A stretch of DNA of 64,000 nucleotides, taken from positions 38,126,596-38,190,595 of the forward strand of contig CM068582.1 of assembly GCA_035048485.1 (NCBI GenBank), given 5' to 3'. How positions within the stretch are numbered: position 1 is the first letter of the stretch; every line of letters begins with the position of its first letter. The notes beneath the pieces are model-generated. The model was not told where the DNA came from. It ran no database searches and saw only the letters and a program-made list of their open reading frames with translations. Source of the stretch: Pteria penguin. Taxonomy: Eukaryota; Mollusca; Bivalvia; Pterioida; Pteriidae. The position numbers were made by a program, and so were the translations under genes. Shown one piece after another: positions 50,020 through 62,900 of this stretch.

Positions 50020-51720
50020 AATGTGAGAATATGTTCTTACCTGGAGAGACGCAAACAGGACACTACTGTGGTGGCACCACTGAAATACATTGGATTCCTC
50101 CACAGTAATGTTACAACTAAAGCTAACATTCTGAACTTAGTCTATACCAAGGAAGGGCTATCACACATTCCAATTCAAGGTGTATCCCTCCCTGCCACAA
50201 TACCAGACGTTAGATTTGACCAGAGAGGAATGAACAAACTTCTGATGATACTCAAACCCATAAAGCCACAGGAATGGACATGGTACCAGCCACACTACTC
50301 CAGGACTATGCCATTGTGTTTCCATCATACTAACTAAACTTTTTCAAACATCCATCAGCTATGGCAAGATATCATTAGATTGGCGGAAAGCATTCATGGT
50401 CCCTGTCTATCACAAAGGAGACAAACACAAGGCTTCGAACTACAGGCCAGTATCACTTACCTTTGTCTCGTGTAAACTGTTGGAACATTTCATCCATAGC
50501 AACATCACGGGCCATTATGATAGCCTGTGTATTATTACCGACAAACAACATAGGTTTTGCTCCAGAGGATGATGTGAGACACCACTTAAATAATCACCAT
50601 GGAGGAACTAGCCAGTAGCCTTTCAAAGAGAGAGCAAGTTGATGTCATCTTATATTACTTCTCCAAGGCATTTGATTAAGTGTCACATACTCGCCTACTC
50701 AACAATTTCGAGTTTTATGGAGTGAGAGGTAATATCAACTGGTGAATCAAGGACTTCTTAACATCTAGAACCCAAAAAGAAGTATTCAAGGGAACAACAA
50801 CATCAACAGTAAATGTACTATCCGGAGAACCCCAGGGGACTGTCCTTGGTCCAGTGCTATTTCTGTCTTTTATAAACGATATACCAGATATAACGTCATC
50901 TGACATAAGACTATTTGCGGATGACTCGCTTCTGTATAGAGGCATAACATCAATCCTGTAACAAGACCTAGTGGCATTGGAGAAAATGGGAATAAGTTTG
51001 GCAAATGGCCTTCAACCCTGCAAAATGTACCGTGATACACGTCACCAATAGAAAGAGGAAGATGATGGCAAACCACACGGACATTCTATGGAAAGGGAAC
51101 AGAGCGGCATATACTTCGGAGTTATCATCAGCCAGGATTTAAAGTGGACCTTCCATTTAGAAACCTGACCACCAAGGCAAACAGGTCTTAAGGTTATATT
51201 AGGAGAAACCTACAAGGCTGCAAATCACTGGTCAAAGGTGAAGAGTGCACTACCATCGTGCGACCAACCTTGGAATGTGCAGCATCCGTCTGGGACCTAT
51301 ATACCATCCAACAAGTAACATCAGTTGAAAGGTTCTGGCGAAAGCAGCTCGTTTTGTATAGAACAACTTTAGAGACTTCACACCAGGTGCAGTTACCAGC
51401 ATGATTCACCATCTGGGCTGGGAGAACTTTGCGACCAGGCGGGCGACGAGCAGACTGTTGGTGATGTTTAAGATCACAATGGACTAGTAGATCTATATCC
51501 TACGCGAACACTTAGTGGAAGGAGACAGTCGTACCCGTGGTTCGAACAAATTCGGAAATTAGCAACATCCAAAGAGGTTTATAGGCATTCATTTTCATAC
51601 GAACCATCAGGCAATGCATCACGCTACCTCCAAACATAACATCTGAGTCACCACGAGAGGGCTTCAAAGCTAGGCAGGACAGGCTGCTAGCTGGTCATAA
51701 TTAAGGCATCTAAGCCAACA
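50020..51720 (+). pseudogene. Decayed Jockey-like non-LTR retrotransposon (reverse transcriptase)
   Basis: Pieces in shifting plus-strand frames give the reverse transcriptase order: an N-terminal thumbless segment, then DWRKAFMVPVYHKGDK, ASNYRPVSLT (around 50380-50470), a SKAFD motif (50667-50682), SGEPQGTVLGPVLF (50820-50862), and the catalytic LFADDS motif (50909-50926). NPAKCTVIHV and a C-terminal region ending near 51640 follow. Premature stops interrupt nearly every block, and at least one frameshift follows the ADD motif, so it is inactive. It lies between pirin B and C. Confidence 0.88.
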
Positions 51721-51804
51721 AAACAAATTTTTAATTAATTTTTAAATGTAAAATGCCGTGAGGTTTTTATAGTTGTTCGCTGTCATGCACCTGCGTTTAT
51801 TAAC

Positions 51805-51935
51805 GTTCTTATGAGAACCTAGTCCGAGATTCTCTGCCCTTCTCCAATTTTTGATATCGGTGGTTTGTGGGAGAGGCACAAACCGTCAATATCAAAGAAG
51901 AGAAGGGCAGAGAATCTCGGACTAGTTAATAAGAA
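51805..51935. other. Long imperfect hairpin at the retroposon 3' end
   Basis: 'ctagtccgagattctctgcc' (51829-51848) pairs with 'ggcagagaatctcggactag' (51905-51924). Pairing continues inward through 'cttctc', 'gatat' and 'ggtttgtg', leaving a loop of about 8 nt ('ggagaggc'). It lies between the coding relic and the GAA tail, so it is probably part of the element's 3' UTR. Confidence 0.85.
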
Positions 51936-51949
51936 CCCAAATCAGCCAT

Positions 51950-52040
51950 GAAAGAAGAAGAAGAAGAAGAAGAAGAAGAAGAAGAAGAAGAAGAAGAAGA
52001 AGAAGGAGGAGGAGGAGGAGGAGAAGAAGAAGAAGATAGT
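51950..52040. repeat. (GAA)n/(GGA)n microsatellite
   Basis: About 26 trinucleotide units, mostly GAA with a GGA block. It directly follows the hairpin and may be the expanded microsatellite-type tail of the retroposon. Confidence 0.95.
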
Positions 52041-52467
52041 AATTTGATGAAACTTGTTTAAAGACATACCTACCTGTTAATCCTTATCCTGCACTATGAC
52101 TTTTTCGTAAAAGAGCGTGACATTAATAGAGAGTTACATTTATGACCTCATAAAGCAATGCGTCGCTGATTTAATTATCTGTAACACAATACAGTGAAAA
52201 CAAGAAACAATTTGGTGCAAGCACCAAAGTGTGGGCCGGAATGGGATGATGATAAAACTACAAAGAATTTTAAAAAAAAAAACAAAATAACGTTTTAAAA
52301 TTTCCAGTATCACTTCCTTTTCAGCTATAATAGTTTATAAAATTGGTTCATTTAGCCCATTAAATACATAAGGCAAAAGCAAGTTTATTAGACATACGGA
52401 TTAGCCTGCATTTAGTATGGAAATGTACTTTTAAAATTACTAGCCATATCATCTACCATTTGTTTTA

Positions 52468-52655
52468 AGCCGATGGTCTCAGTGGATGAGGTGACCGAAA
52501 GGTCCCGGGTTCGTCTCCCGCCGTGTGCACATCGGTGAAACCGAGGTGCCGTGTCACGGTAGCCGTGGCACGTAAAAGATCCCCCACTTCTTCGGGAGGG
52601 TCCGTTACGTGAAATAATCGGGGAGTGACGTGAAACAATAATTAATCAATCAATC
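52468..52655 (+). repeat. tRNA-derived SINE, family 1
   Basis: Head 'aagccgatggtctcagtgga', B box 'gggttcgtctcccgcc', 'ggcacgtaaaagatccccca' and tail 'gagtgacgtgaaacaataat' with ATCA units. Part of the middle is deleted. It lies in the spacer between the retroposon relic and pirin C. Confidence 0.9.
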
Positions 52656-52965
52656 TACTATTTATTTTTAACAACAAAACTTAACCAATCTATAAGCAAC
52701 TGGCTGTTTGCTGGGGTAACAAACCTTTACTTGTTAAACTTGTGGTAATGGTGTGGCCGTGCTGGTTATCTTACTATTATCAAGTTTTAATTTATAAACA
52801 ATAATTAAGGTCTTAAAATCGTCTTGCCATAATAAACAATTGTAAAATATAATTGGTTATGTTGGTCCTTCTTAGCGTAGTATTCTGTATTCAGAAACTT
52901 TAGTAGGACTTAATCACACTACCATTCAATCGTACAACTCGTCCATTTCCGTACACAAATAAGAT

Positions 52966-52969
<4 letters not shown>

Positions 52970-52996
<27 letters not shown>

Positions 52997-52997
52997 G
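52970..52997. repeat. Poly-T run
   Basis: About 27 consecutive T in the spacer before pirin C. No gene is seen between 52660 and 53460. Confidence 0.95.
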
Positions 52998-53463
52998 GTA
53001 AAAAATGGCGATGATATGATTAACCGAAAGTCACTTAGGCAACCGAATATTAATTTTGCTTATGAAAAAAGCGCGTCAAATATTCAAAAATTGTAAGGTA
53101 ACACCCACCGACAGAAAATATTACAACAAATTTTATACTTAAAGCAGCAAAAGTCTCGAAGATACTACGCTTACATAAATCTATCAAACTGGTTCAGCGA
53201 GGTGACACATGCTCTCTCCGCAGTGAATATAATCCTAATTTTATCATTGGTGTAAAATCCTGAGGGCGGGGCCTTGCTGTACCGCAGAAACGCATGCAAC
53301 TTTCCCAAACTTATATCAAAGGATGGGCCGGCTAGTGCCGGCCCACAATTAGTCTGGATCCCGGGTCCCCTCTTGATTTGAACTAGACTGAGTGGAAGTG
53401 TATAGGCCCTACAGTTTTAAAAATTGCGCGCGGTATATAAATCGTATTAATCACGTGATCGCT

Positions 53464-53620
53464 GAGTTCAGAAATCGTAACGTTTTGAGTACAAGAATTA
53501 GAACTTAGAAATGCTATTTATAATTAACTTATGTAATACATGTACAAGGAATTTTCTATAACATTCTGCATTGTTTTCTTTCATATTGACATTTATTCAG
53601 GGTGAGTATGACTTTAAAAT
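53464..53620 (+). promoter_or_regulatory. Conserved upstream block of pirin copy C
   Basis: 'gagttcagaaatcgtaacgt' plus 'gagtacaagaattagaac', then 'ataacattctgcattg' and 'catttattcagggtgagtat'. The last part looks like a non-coding exon ending at a GTGAGT donor. The coding exon is preceded by an acceptor (attttag before 53952). Shared with copies A and B. Confidence 0.5.
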
Positions 53621-53988
53621 GGATCTCTGTACTTGCAGAACAACTGTCGGAAGTACATGTGTAGACTGTAGTCAACTATACAATGCATTGACAGTACCAG
53701 TGAATTCTTATGCACTTGGGTGCAGTGATGCATATTTTAAGCGATGTCCTGTTATTTGCCCCGAAGCTTTCATCCATAGTATATAAATAATATATAAATA
53801 TGTACGTTGTATGTAATAATTGACTAATATACAATAGCATATTTGCATGTTCTTATTAAAACGAGACACTGTAGAGCATTTTTACAGACCGCAGGGCAAA
53901 TAGCAAGATATTGCCATACTTTTGACAAATTAAGTTTCAAATTTATTTTAGTACTTGGTCCAGAGAACAAGTGTGCCCTCTACCTAAA

Positions 53989-56900
53989 ATGGAGTCCCGC
54001 ACAGTAATGAAAACAGTGCTAAGTGTAGAACAAGATGAAGGACTAGGGGCAAGGGTTAGACGGAGTATTGGGCGACAAGAGGTAAGTTTTTCTTACTCTG
54101 CTATATGGTCACCCAGCAGACCTCTACTAGATTAATTGGCTGTATTGATATGATTAGTATATCAAAGACCTCATTGAGCAACCATCCATTACGTTTATTG
54201 GGGCTGGTGTCTAAAACTTGAGTGTTTGTGGGATTCGAACTGGGAACCTTTCCCTTCCCTTTCCCCGATAAATTGCCAGGTGTAAAACCAGCTGTGCTAG
54301 TTCACACCATTGTATTATAAAATCACAGTGCTTTATATAATATTTCTAAATTTACATTTGTTTTAAAACCACTGACAAGTGTGTAAAATTTCTGAACACC
54401 TGGCTTAGGCACTATATTAGCAACATACAATGAATCAATCAGGAAAATGGTGTGATGTTTGGCCCTCTCTTTCAATAAACTGATTATCTTTCATGTAATA
54501 TATTAAATTTCCCATGTTATATATTTCTTCAATTGCTAATAATTCTTTAGCACTACGGATTAATTCAAGATCTATTTTTCTGTTTATAGCTACGGAACTT
54601 TGACCCCTTTCTGATGCTAGATGAGTTTAAGGGTAAAGCACCAGGAGGATTTCCCGATCATCCTCATCGGGGATTTGAAACGGTATAACTTTTTATAGTT
54701 TTATTTAACTATCAATTAAATTGTTTCTTTCTTCCCTTTAATGATTATTTCTCACATCTGACACAAAATTTTATTGACTTCATAGATGGTCTGTCAATGC
54801 ACACTGCGTAGAGCTTTTAAAATTTAAATTTAAAGTTAGTAGACATCTAGAAGTTCTTCTGGTCTGTCAATAAGTCTTTTACCCCAGACCGGTTGACATT
54901 TTACAGATCAGTGTATGAATGCTATTTAAGATCTAACTTGTCTGTAAAAAAATGAATATGTGGTACACAATAATAACAGTATTTGCAAAATCTCTTTAGG
55001 TGGGCTAATTGAGTGCCAAAATTTACTATTCATTCAATTTTTCATTAGCCGAAGAATTAAAAAAAATCAGAACAAACAAAATAATCATATTTATTTAAAA
55101 TTTAAAAATTTAATATCTTTCAGTTTCGAATCAACAATATAATCTATATGCACCAAGTACAGTGCCTTTTTCTACTCATTTTCATCAAAATTTAATGATA
55201 GCCTTCCTTCTTCATACTTTTATCAAATGACATTTTTCAGTTCTTTTCATCATATTTCTTGTATAAAAAAATTTAGAAACAGAAGAATCCTTTGGTCTCT
55301 TCTCATATTTCTTTTACTTAACTTTAACAACAAATTGTAAGTATCCATGCCTTTACCTAGATTGATGACTGCTACCAATAAGATGAAAGATGATCTGCCA
55401 ATTAGGTTACAAACTGACTTTTCAAAAGTCCTAGGAAGACCCACTTTTCAACATTCTATGTTAACCTTTAGAAAATTGTAGTGGAAGGGGTTGTTTCAGT
55501 CACTGTACAATTTTTATGCACCCGCCCCATATGGCAGGGGGCATTAACTGTTTGCTTTGTCTGTCCTTCCTTCATTCTGTCACACATTTGGTGTCTAAAT
55601 GATAACTCAAGTACCTTTCATCATATTCAAACAAACTTTGGATATATGCTTACTTAATAAGAGAGGAAGCGGAAGTACCCTATTGATTGTGAGGTCAAAA
55701 GGTCAAAGGCTAAGGTCACAGCAGATGAAAATACACTGTAATTTTTTTTTTCTGAATGATAAGTCAAGTACCTTTCATCATATTCAAACCACATTAAGAT
55801 TTATGCATACTTATCAAGAGAGAAAAAACCCCATTGAATTTAGGGTCTAAAGGTCGAAAGTCAAGGTCACAGCTGATAGAAAAGACTGAAATTATTGGTT
55901 TCCAGATGATTTTCTGTTATCATATATTATTAACTGCTCATCAGAATTTGATCAGATTTCCCATATTTAACAGGTCAAATTCTTTTAAACAAAGGTAATT
56001 TAATGTCTTACCAAAAGGAAAAGATGTCTAGATTGGAAGCAGGTGGTAACCAACCTCTTAAACATAGTGGCGCAACCGGGGAACCTGGGAAAATAATTGG
56101 TAACAGTTGCAGCGAAGTTTTCATAAAGACTGTTTAAACAAACTTTTCCAGTCATAAACAAACTTTTTTCCCCACTGTAAGCAATTTAATTGTATTTTTA
56201 TGGTAATTGTATTTTTTAACTCTCTTGAAAAGATTTTGACAAGTGCTTGGTAAAACTAATATTTACAGGAATATCATGTTTTAACTATCTGTTTTTAAAT
56301 ATGACAACTAACTTGATGTTTTCAGGTTTCGTATGTAATAAAGGGTGAAATGAGACATGAAGACTTCTGTGGTCACAAGGGTATAATTGGACCAGGAGAC
56401 TTGCAGGTAACTGTAACAGCAAAGATTAGGATAATAGTCATTATTACATGTTTGTACCTTTGTCACTGTTTAATTATATTCTGTATAACATGTTCATATT
56501 TATTGGCGTATTTTTATATAACATTCCTGATCACTATTAGACAAGCTAGCTGTAGTTGTAAAATATGGTACCAAATTCTTTTGAACATTCTTATATATCA
56601 CTGATAAAAAATCTGAATGAATCTTATGCTTAGTCTTATAAATCTGCAATCAACGTGCACAATACACTGTAAAGCATGTTACTCGGCATAGATATTGAGC
56701 ACTTGTTGATATCTTAATGGAAAAAGGAACAATAGCATTGTTTTAGTATTATATATTGTATTTGTACATATTTTGTGATAACAAAGATAATTGAAGGTAG
56801 GCATCATCGCCGTCAAATATGTGTATGTGTAAGTAAAACTATAAATAGAAAAGGTGATCCCCCCAAAAAATGGAATGGTAAATTCAAATTATATGTATTC

Positions 56901-59900
56901 TTCTGCTATCAGAAGGCGACATTTGTTTGGTGATGTGACAGTGACTTCAAACATTGGAAAATCCAGTGCAGTTGCTCCATTAACTTGCATATAAGGGAAA
57001 CACAGTTGATATATTGGGTCTTTTCGTTATGCAAAGTTATTTCCCATATGAGCAGGTATCTGATGTCAAACCATTGTGACATCATGCAGTTTCTATATCA
57101 TTTCCCATAATTTTACACCAGTTTCCATAGAATTGGTTGACGTCACAATAGTTTGACGTCAGATACCTGCTCATATGGGAAATAACTCTGTGTAATGAAA
57201 AGACTTAATAAGTAAAGTGCAATATTACTCGGATGACTGTTACTGTGTTATTTCTATAAAAGAAAACTCTGTATAGTAGTTATTTTACAAATTGATATAA
57301 TGCATGAATTGAAAGACTGGTTTTAGTTAATTATGGTAAATATGATTTAATAATGGCAGTGATTTGGTTTTGCTTCCTAGTGGATGACAGCTGGAAGGGG
57401 GATAGTCCATTGTGAGATGCCACATGGGAAAGGGGAAGTACATGGTCTACAGCTGTGGGTCAATTTAGCTAGTGAATATAAGATGGTGGAGCCAGCTTAC
57501 CAAGAACTGAAAGACAAAGACATCCCAAAAACTACGAAAAATGGAGTCACTGTAAAAATTATAGCTGGAGAAGCATTTGGTATCAAGGTCAGATATTAAA
57601 CTTTGTGATCAAATTTTTTTATATGAGCTGTATATGTCAACCATAACCACTCTTGTATGCACACATTTTTCAAAATTTCTGAAATTGATTTTGCTGGTTG
57701 ATAACAGGGAAGTTATTCGACCATGAAATGGACATTGGTCATAGTGTCCAATGCCTACTGTGTGTTAGCAACCAAAATCAATATTTTTGACTGAATAAAC
57801 ATAAATGTCACTACTACAAAGTCATTGATGAGAACTGGTGGGATATGCTTATTGTTCAGCATGTACTAAGTATGCTTGTATGTGTGAAAGAATTTTCCAT
57901 CTTGTTGAATTTCAGTCCCATTCCCAATCCAAAATAGCATCCATTTTTACGAATTTATTTATCCGAAATTCCCAATTTCTTTCACACAAACAAAATGTTA
58001 CGTTTGTGGCCATAGTTACACAAGATGAAATAGAATGATTTTAAGTATAAGTTATCTAATAAATATATCTAATAAAGATTTTAAATGAAGATTTCAAAGA
58101 ATACTTGTATTATATATGAATATCTTATGGAAGAATTCTCAATTTGGGCCAAATGTTGCTAAAATTCCCATTGTAAAATGCCCAAGTCAAAAGAGTGAGG
58201 AAAGTCCAAGGTATCTGTGTGTGTGGGTGTGAGAGTGTGTGTGTGTGTGGGTGTGTGTGTTAGGGTGTGTGTAAGAGTGTGTTTAAATACAAAAACATAA
58301 AACATTGTAGCCTTTGTGATGAAACTTGCACAGAATTCACTTCTCGTGATAGTACTTGAATCGTTTTGTAATACTTTGATAGTGTTAACACTGAAATTGA
58401 AATAAATTTGTATATTACATATAATTATTTAGATATTTAAAACTGATATAGCGTCTTAGTACTAACAGGTAGATACTAGCCATTGATGTACTGCTTCAAG
58501 AGTTTTTCTTGTAAAACATGACAGTAAAGGTTTTAGGAGTCTAGCATAAACAACAAAACATTTACTCGATAGAAATTTTAAGTAAAAATATTGTTAGATA
58601 ATTTTCTTGAAAATTCCAGTTTTTAAAAAAAAAATTTGTAAACTTTTGGCATTGTCTTTGAAAGTCAGAGGTAAGAAACAAATGTGGCTGATGAAGCCGT
58701 TTCACAGAAATAGAAGAGAAAGTCTGCTAGGTAAATGATAATGAAATAATTACAATAACAACTGTTAAGAAAAACATAGAGTAATAGAAGTGTCTTCCAG
58801 TAGAATCAGACGGCCCAAAAAAAAGCTATATACAGTACTGGTATAGAGCACTAAGATAAATGAATTAATAAAATTAATAAAAAGATATAGAACTACATTG
58901 ACACATGGTCTTAAATGGGTCAATATAAAAGAATTAGATAAGAAATTGGTAATATTAAGGTCAATGAATTTGTGGTGACATGCTGTTATAGGTCTTAAGA
59001 TATTTTGTCAATTTATGTGTTAGAGTCATTGTTCTTGTGCCTTTATATTTTAGGTATTTGACCTATATTTTTAGTGACTTGCATTGACCTTTGGTTGATC
59101 TGACACTCTAGAATAACGGATATCATTGTAAGATTTCCTTTTTATCCACCCTGAAAAATTTTGGTGGAGCATATAGTCATTTGTCCGTCCATCCATCTGT
59201 TTGTCCATCCATCTAAGCTCATATCTCTTAATTATTGTTAAAGGCCTGATATCAAAATTGTGTCATGTCATACTTTACAAAAATGTTCCTTGGGCAAGAA
59301 TTTTGGGACAAACATCACTCAAAATTATTTCTGTAAGGTCAAGGTCACTCGGCACAAATCCTTAATATATTGGGAAAGGCCTAATATCTCTTAAACCATT
59401 CATCAGAATTGTATCATATTTCACACAAATGTTCCTGGGATTTTTGGACAAAGGTCACTCAAGATCATTTCTGAAAAGTCAAGGTCACTCAGCACATGTC
59501 CCTAAAATATTGGGAAAGGCCTTTGTTCCAGCATATCTCATTGATCATTAATAAGCATTTTATCATTTTTCACAAACATGTTCCTTTGGAAAGGGGTTTT
59601 TTTTTAGCCAGGGACTTTTAGAAAATACTCAGTCAAGGTCACACCCCTTAGGAAAAGCCTGAATTTCAGGAATTTACCAACATTTCTTGATAATTCTACA
59701 GACAAATTGTCATTGGTTTGTTGCACTTCAGTATCCATCAGTTTTATTGATATTTTTGTTTCTCAGTGCTTTCATATATATAAATTTATAATTTTAATTT
59801 TAATGTTTTGATATAGTCCCCAGTGTACACCAGGACACCCACAATGTATTTGGACTTTAAGATGGATCCAGGTGCAACCCTTCGTCAACCTATACCCATT

Positions 59901-62900
59901 GGATGGAAAACCTTTCTGTACATCCTTAGTGGAAAAGCTAAATTTGGTAATGATCAAAATGTACAAGCATTTATCATGGTATATTACACACAGTGATAAT
60001 AGTTTCCATACATCAATTTCATCATCAATTCCTTGTGTTCATCACAATATCTACTCATTCACCATACTGACCAAATATTTATCACAGTGTCCCACAATCA
60101 TCACATGGTCCATACTTTCATTGATCATAGAGTCCATACATTCATCAAATTATTGCCTCTGCAAAGTGTCTCACAAACAATGATATAAAACTTACACATC
60201 TAGTATCAAGTAACAAACATATACATGATGTATTACAGCTTTTATGATTTTTCAACATTTGTGTTTGATATTGGAATAGAAAGTAATGAAAAAAAATCTC
60301 CCCATTGTAAATATTTTCTATTTCTTCTCTTCAGGTCCTGCACGTAAACAGACAGAATGTGATGCACATCATACAGTAGCATTTAATGAGGATGGAGACA
60401 GTGTTGAAGTTCTTAATTCAGTATGTTTTCACATAAGAAGATCGATGGACAAAAGCTATTGAGATTCATATTTCTCTTTATCTTCTCAGTTCATTTAATT
60501 TAGTAATTTCAGTCAATAATAGGAAGGGGAATTAGAATAATAATTTGTATGTGGGTTATTTTCATAGCATGCTGTCTGTTCATCAGTCACTCATCTGTCT
60601 GGCTTAAACATTTCACATTTTTTGACTTCTCCAGAATCACCTTAGGAATATTGATCAAACTTGATAGCATTAAAGTAATTTAGGTCCTGACAACAATAAT
60701 TGGTCTTTTTCAGCTAGATCCATCAAGGAAGTGGTTTCAGGGCAGATTGACATAGGCCCCAGGGGTGCTTTCCATTAGCCTATACAAATAGAGATATTCT
60801 TTTTTAAAGATAGAAAAAGAGGGGGAGGGACATACTATAAGTATACAATTATCTATTCCTTTTGAGGTCAATATGGCAAATAAATGACCCAAGACCTTGC
60901 ACTCGAGGTGGACTGATTTGAGAAGGCTGTAAAGCCGAGGTCAGATCAGACCACCGAGAGTGCAAGTTCGAGGGTCATGAATTTGACCAATATTGGTCAA
61001 TATTGATCTCATAGAGTGTAATTCTTTTATTATACCGAAATTTTATATAGGCCTATGACGCCTGGTATTGTAGACATACATGTAAACAAACATTAGTTAT
61101 CACAGCAGCTATAGTCCATTTCATAGTTACAGATGAATTGCATTTAGAGTCCGTACCTGAGGCTTGCGATCACCGCCATATTGGTTTTCTACAATTGTCA
61201 TATTTGTCGGTCATAAATATTAATGACCCGGCCATTATTTCATTTTCTGGTCAAATGTTGCTGATTTTTAGCCAGATCCCCCTAGGGGCTTGACTCCGGG
61301 CAAAGGGCCAAAAAGGGTAACACTTTTGACCAATTTTTTCTTCAGACTGACTGTTTAGATCAGTGAACAGAATGCATCAGGGCCCGGCGCCATAAACTGA
61401 GAATATACTTAAGTCAAATATTTCATTTTGATTAATTCCATTATCAAACGTTCAAATAAATTTTCATGCAGAATGGTTTAATTCTATTTATCAATAGAAT
61501 AAAACTAAATAAAATCCAAATCCTAGTTATTAATTCATTGATAAATAGAAAAATATGAAATCATCAATATGACTTAAGTATATTCTCAGTTTATGGTGCC
61601 AGACCCAGAATGATCTAAATAGGAGTGTTTTGAAATACTATTTTTGAAATTCTTTCACACTTACTGTTTTGGCCTTTGCTCTGACTTTTTCAATTCCACA
61701 CATTTATATATCATATCCTTGATTCTTCAATATAGAGATGCAATAAAATATTTATTTGCTAATTCATAGTAGAAAATATCCATTTTAAGGATTGTTTAAA
61801 AGTTTCATATCGAAAGTTCTCTCGAGTTTTTACAATTTGGTTTTTTTTTTTTGTTTTGGATATAGATCAGATCAGGTTTTGTTTACACCAAAATATTTTA
61901 TTAAATGTCTTGCAGCACTTGATATGTAAATTATGTATGGAAACTTATTGAAGGAAAAACAAATTGGAATTAAAAATAACTTTATCTATGTCACACATTT
62001 TCATTTCATTGTCTTTATTTATTTGACGTAAAGAAACCAGTGTACAGTCATTTGTCATTTGTCAGAAACAAAATTAGCCAGAGAATATATGTATTTGTAT
62101 TTTTTTTTTCAAGCAGTCAGTTGATTGTGCTGGTTCTTTCATATTTGTCTTGATATAAAAGCTAACAGTCCATATTAAAGGTTTGAATTCCATACAGTCA
62201 GTGTGTACTACTTCTGATTAATGGGATTATAAATTCCCAGTTTTGAAGAGAAGGAAGGGTGTTTAAAGTGATATGTTTTGTTTCCTTGATTATTATTTTA
62301 TGTCACGCCAAGATTATTGCACTTATTTACCCAGTATATGGTTATGGTTTATTGTACTTAACCCAGTATATGGTTATGGTGTATTGCACTTAACCCAGTA
62401 TATGGTTATGGTTTATTGCACTTAACCCAGTATATGGTTATGGTTTATTGTACTTAACCCAGTATATGGTTATGGTTTATTGCACTTAACCCAGTATATG
62501 GTAATGGTTTATTGTACTTAACCCAGTATATGGTTATGGTGTATTGCACTTAACCCAGTATATGGTTATGGTTTATTGTACTTAACCCAGTATATGGTTA
62601 TGGTGTATTGCACTTCACCCAGTATATGGTTATGGTTTATTGCACTTAACCCAGTATATGGTTATGGTTTATTGTACTTAACCCAGTATATGGTTATGGT
62701 TTATTGCACTTATCCCAGTATATGGTTATGGTTTATTGTACTTAACCCAGTATATGGTTATGGTGTATTGCACTTCACCCAGTATATGGTTATGGTTTAT
62801 TGCACTTAATCCAATATATGGTTATGGTTTATTGCACTTAACCTAGTATATGGTTATGGTTTATTGTACTTAACCCAGTATATGGTTATAGTTTATTGCA

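Noticed and set aside
50715..51412. Minus-strand open frames in the retroposon region
   Set aside because: They are antisense shadows of the decayed reverse transcriptase on the plus strand.
62576..62809. 77-residue repeat protein (YMVMVYCT-like)
   Set aside because: Entirely within the 32-bp satellite; the unit is not a multiple of three, so the reading frame rotates.
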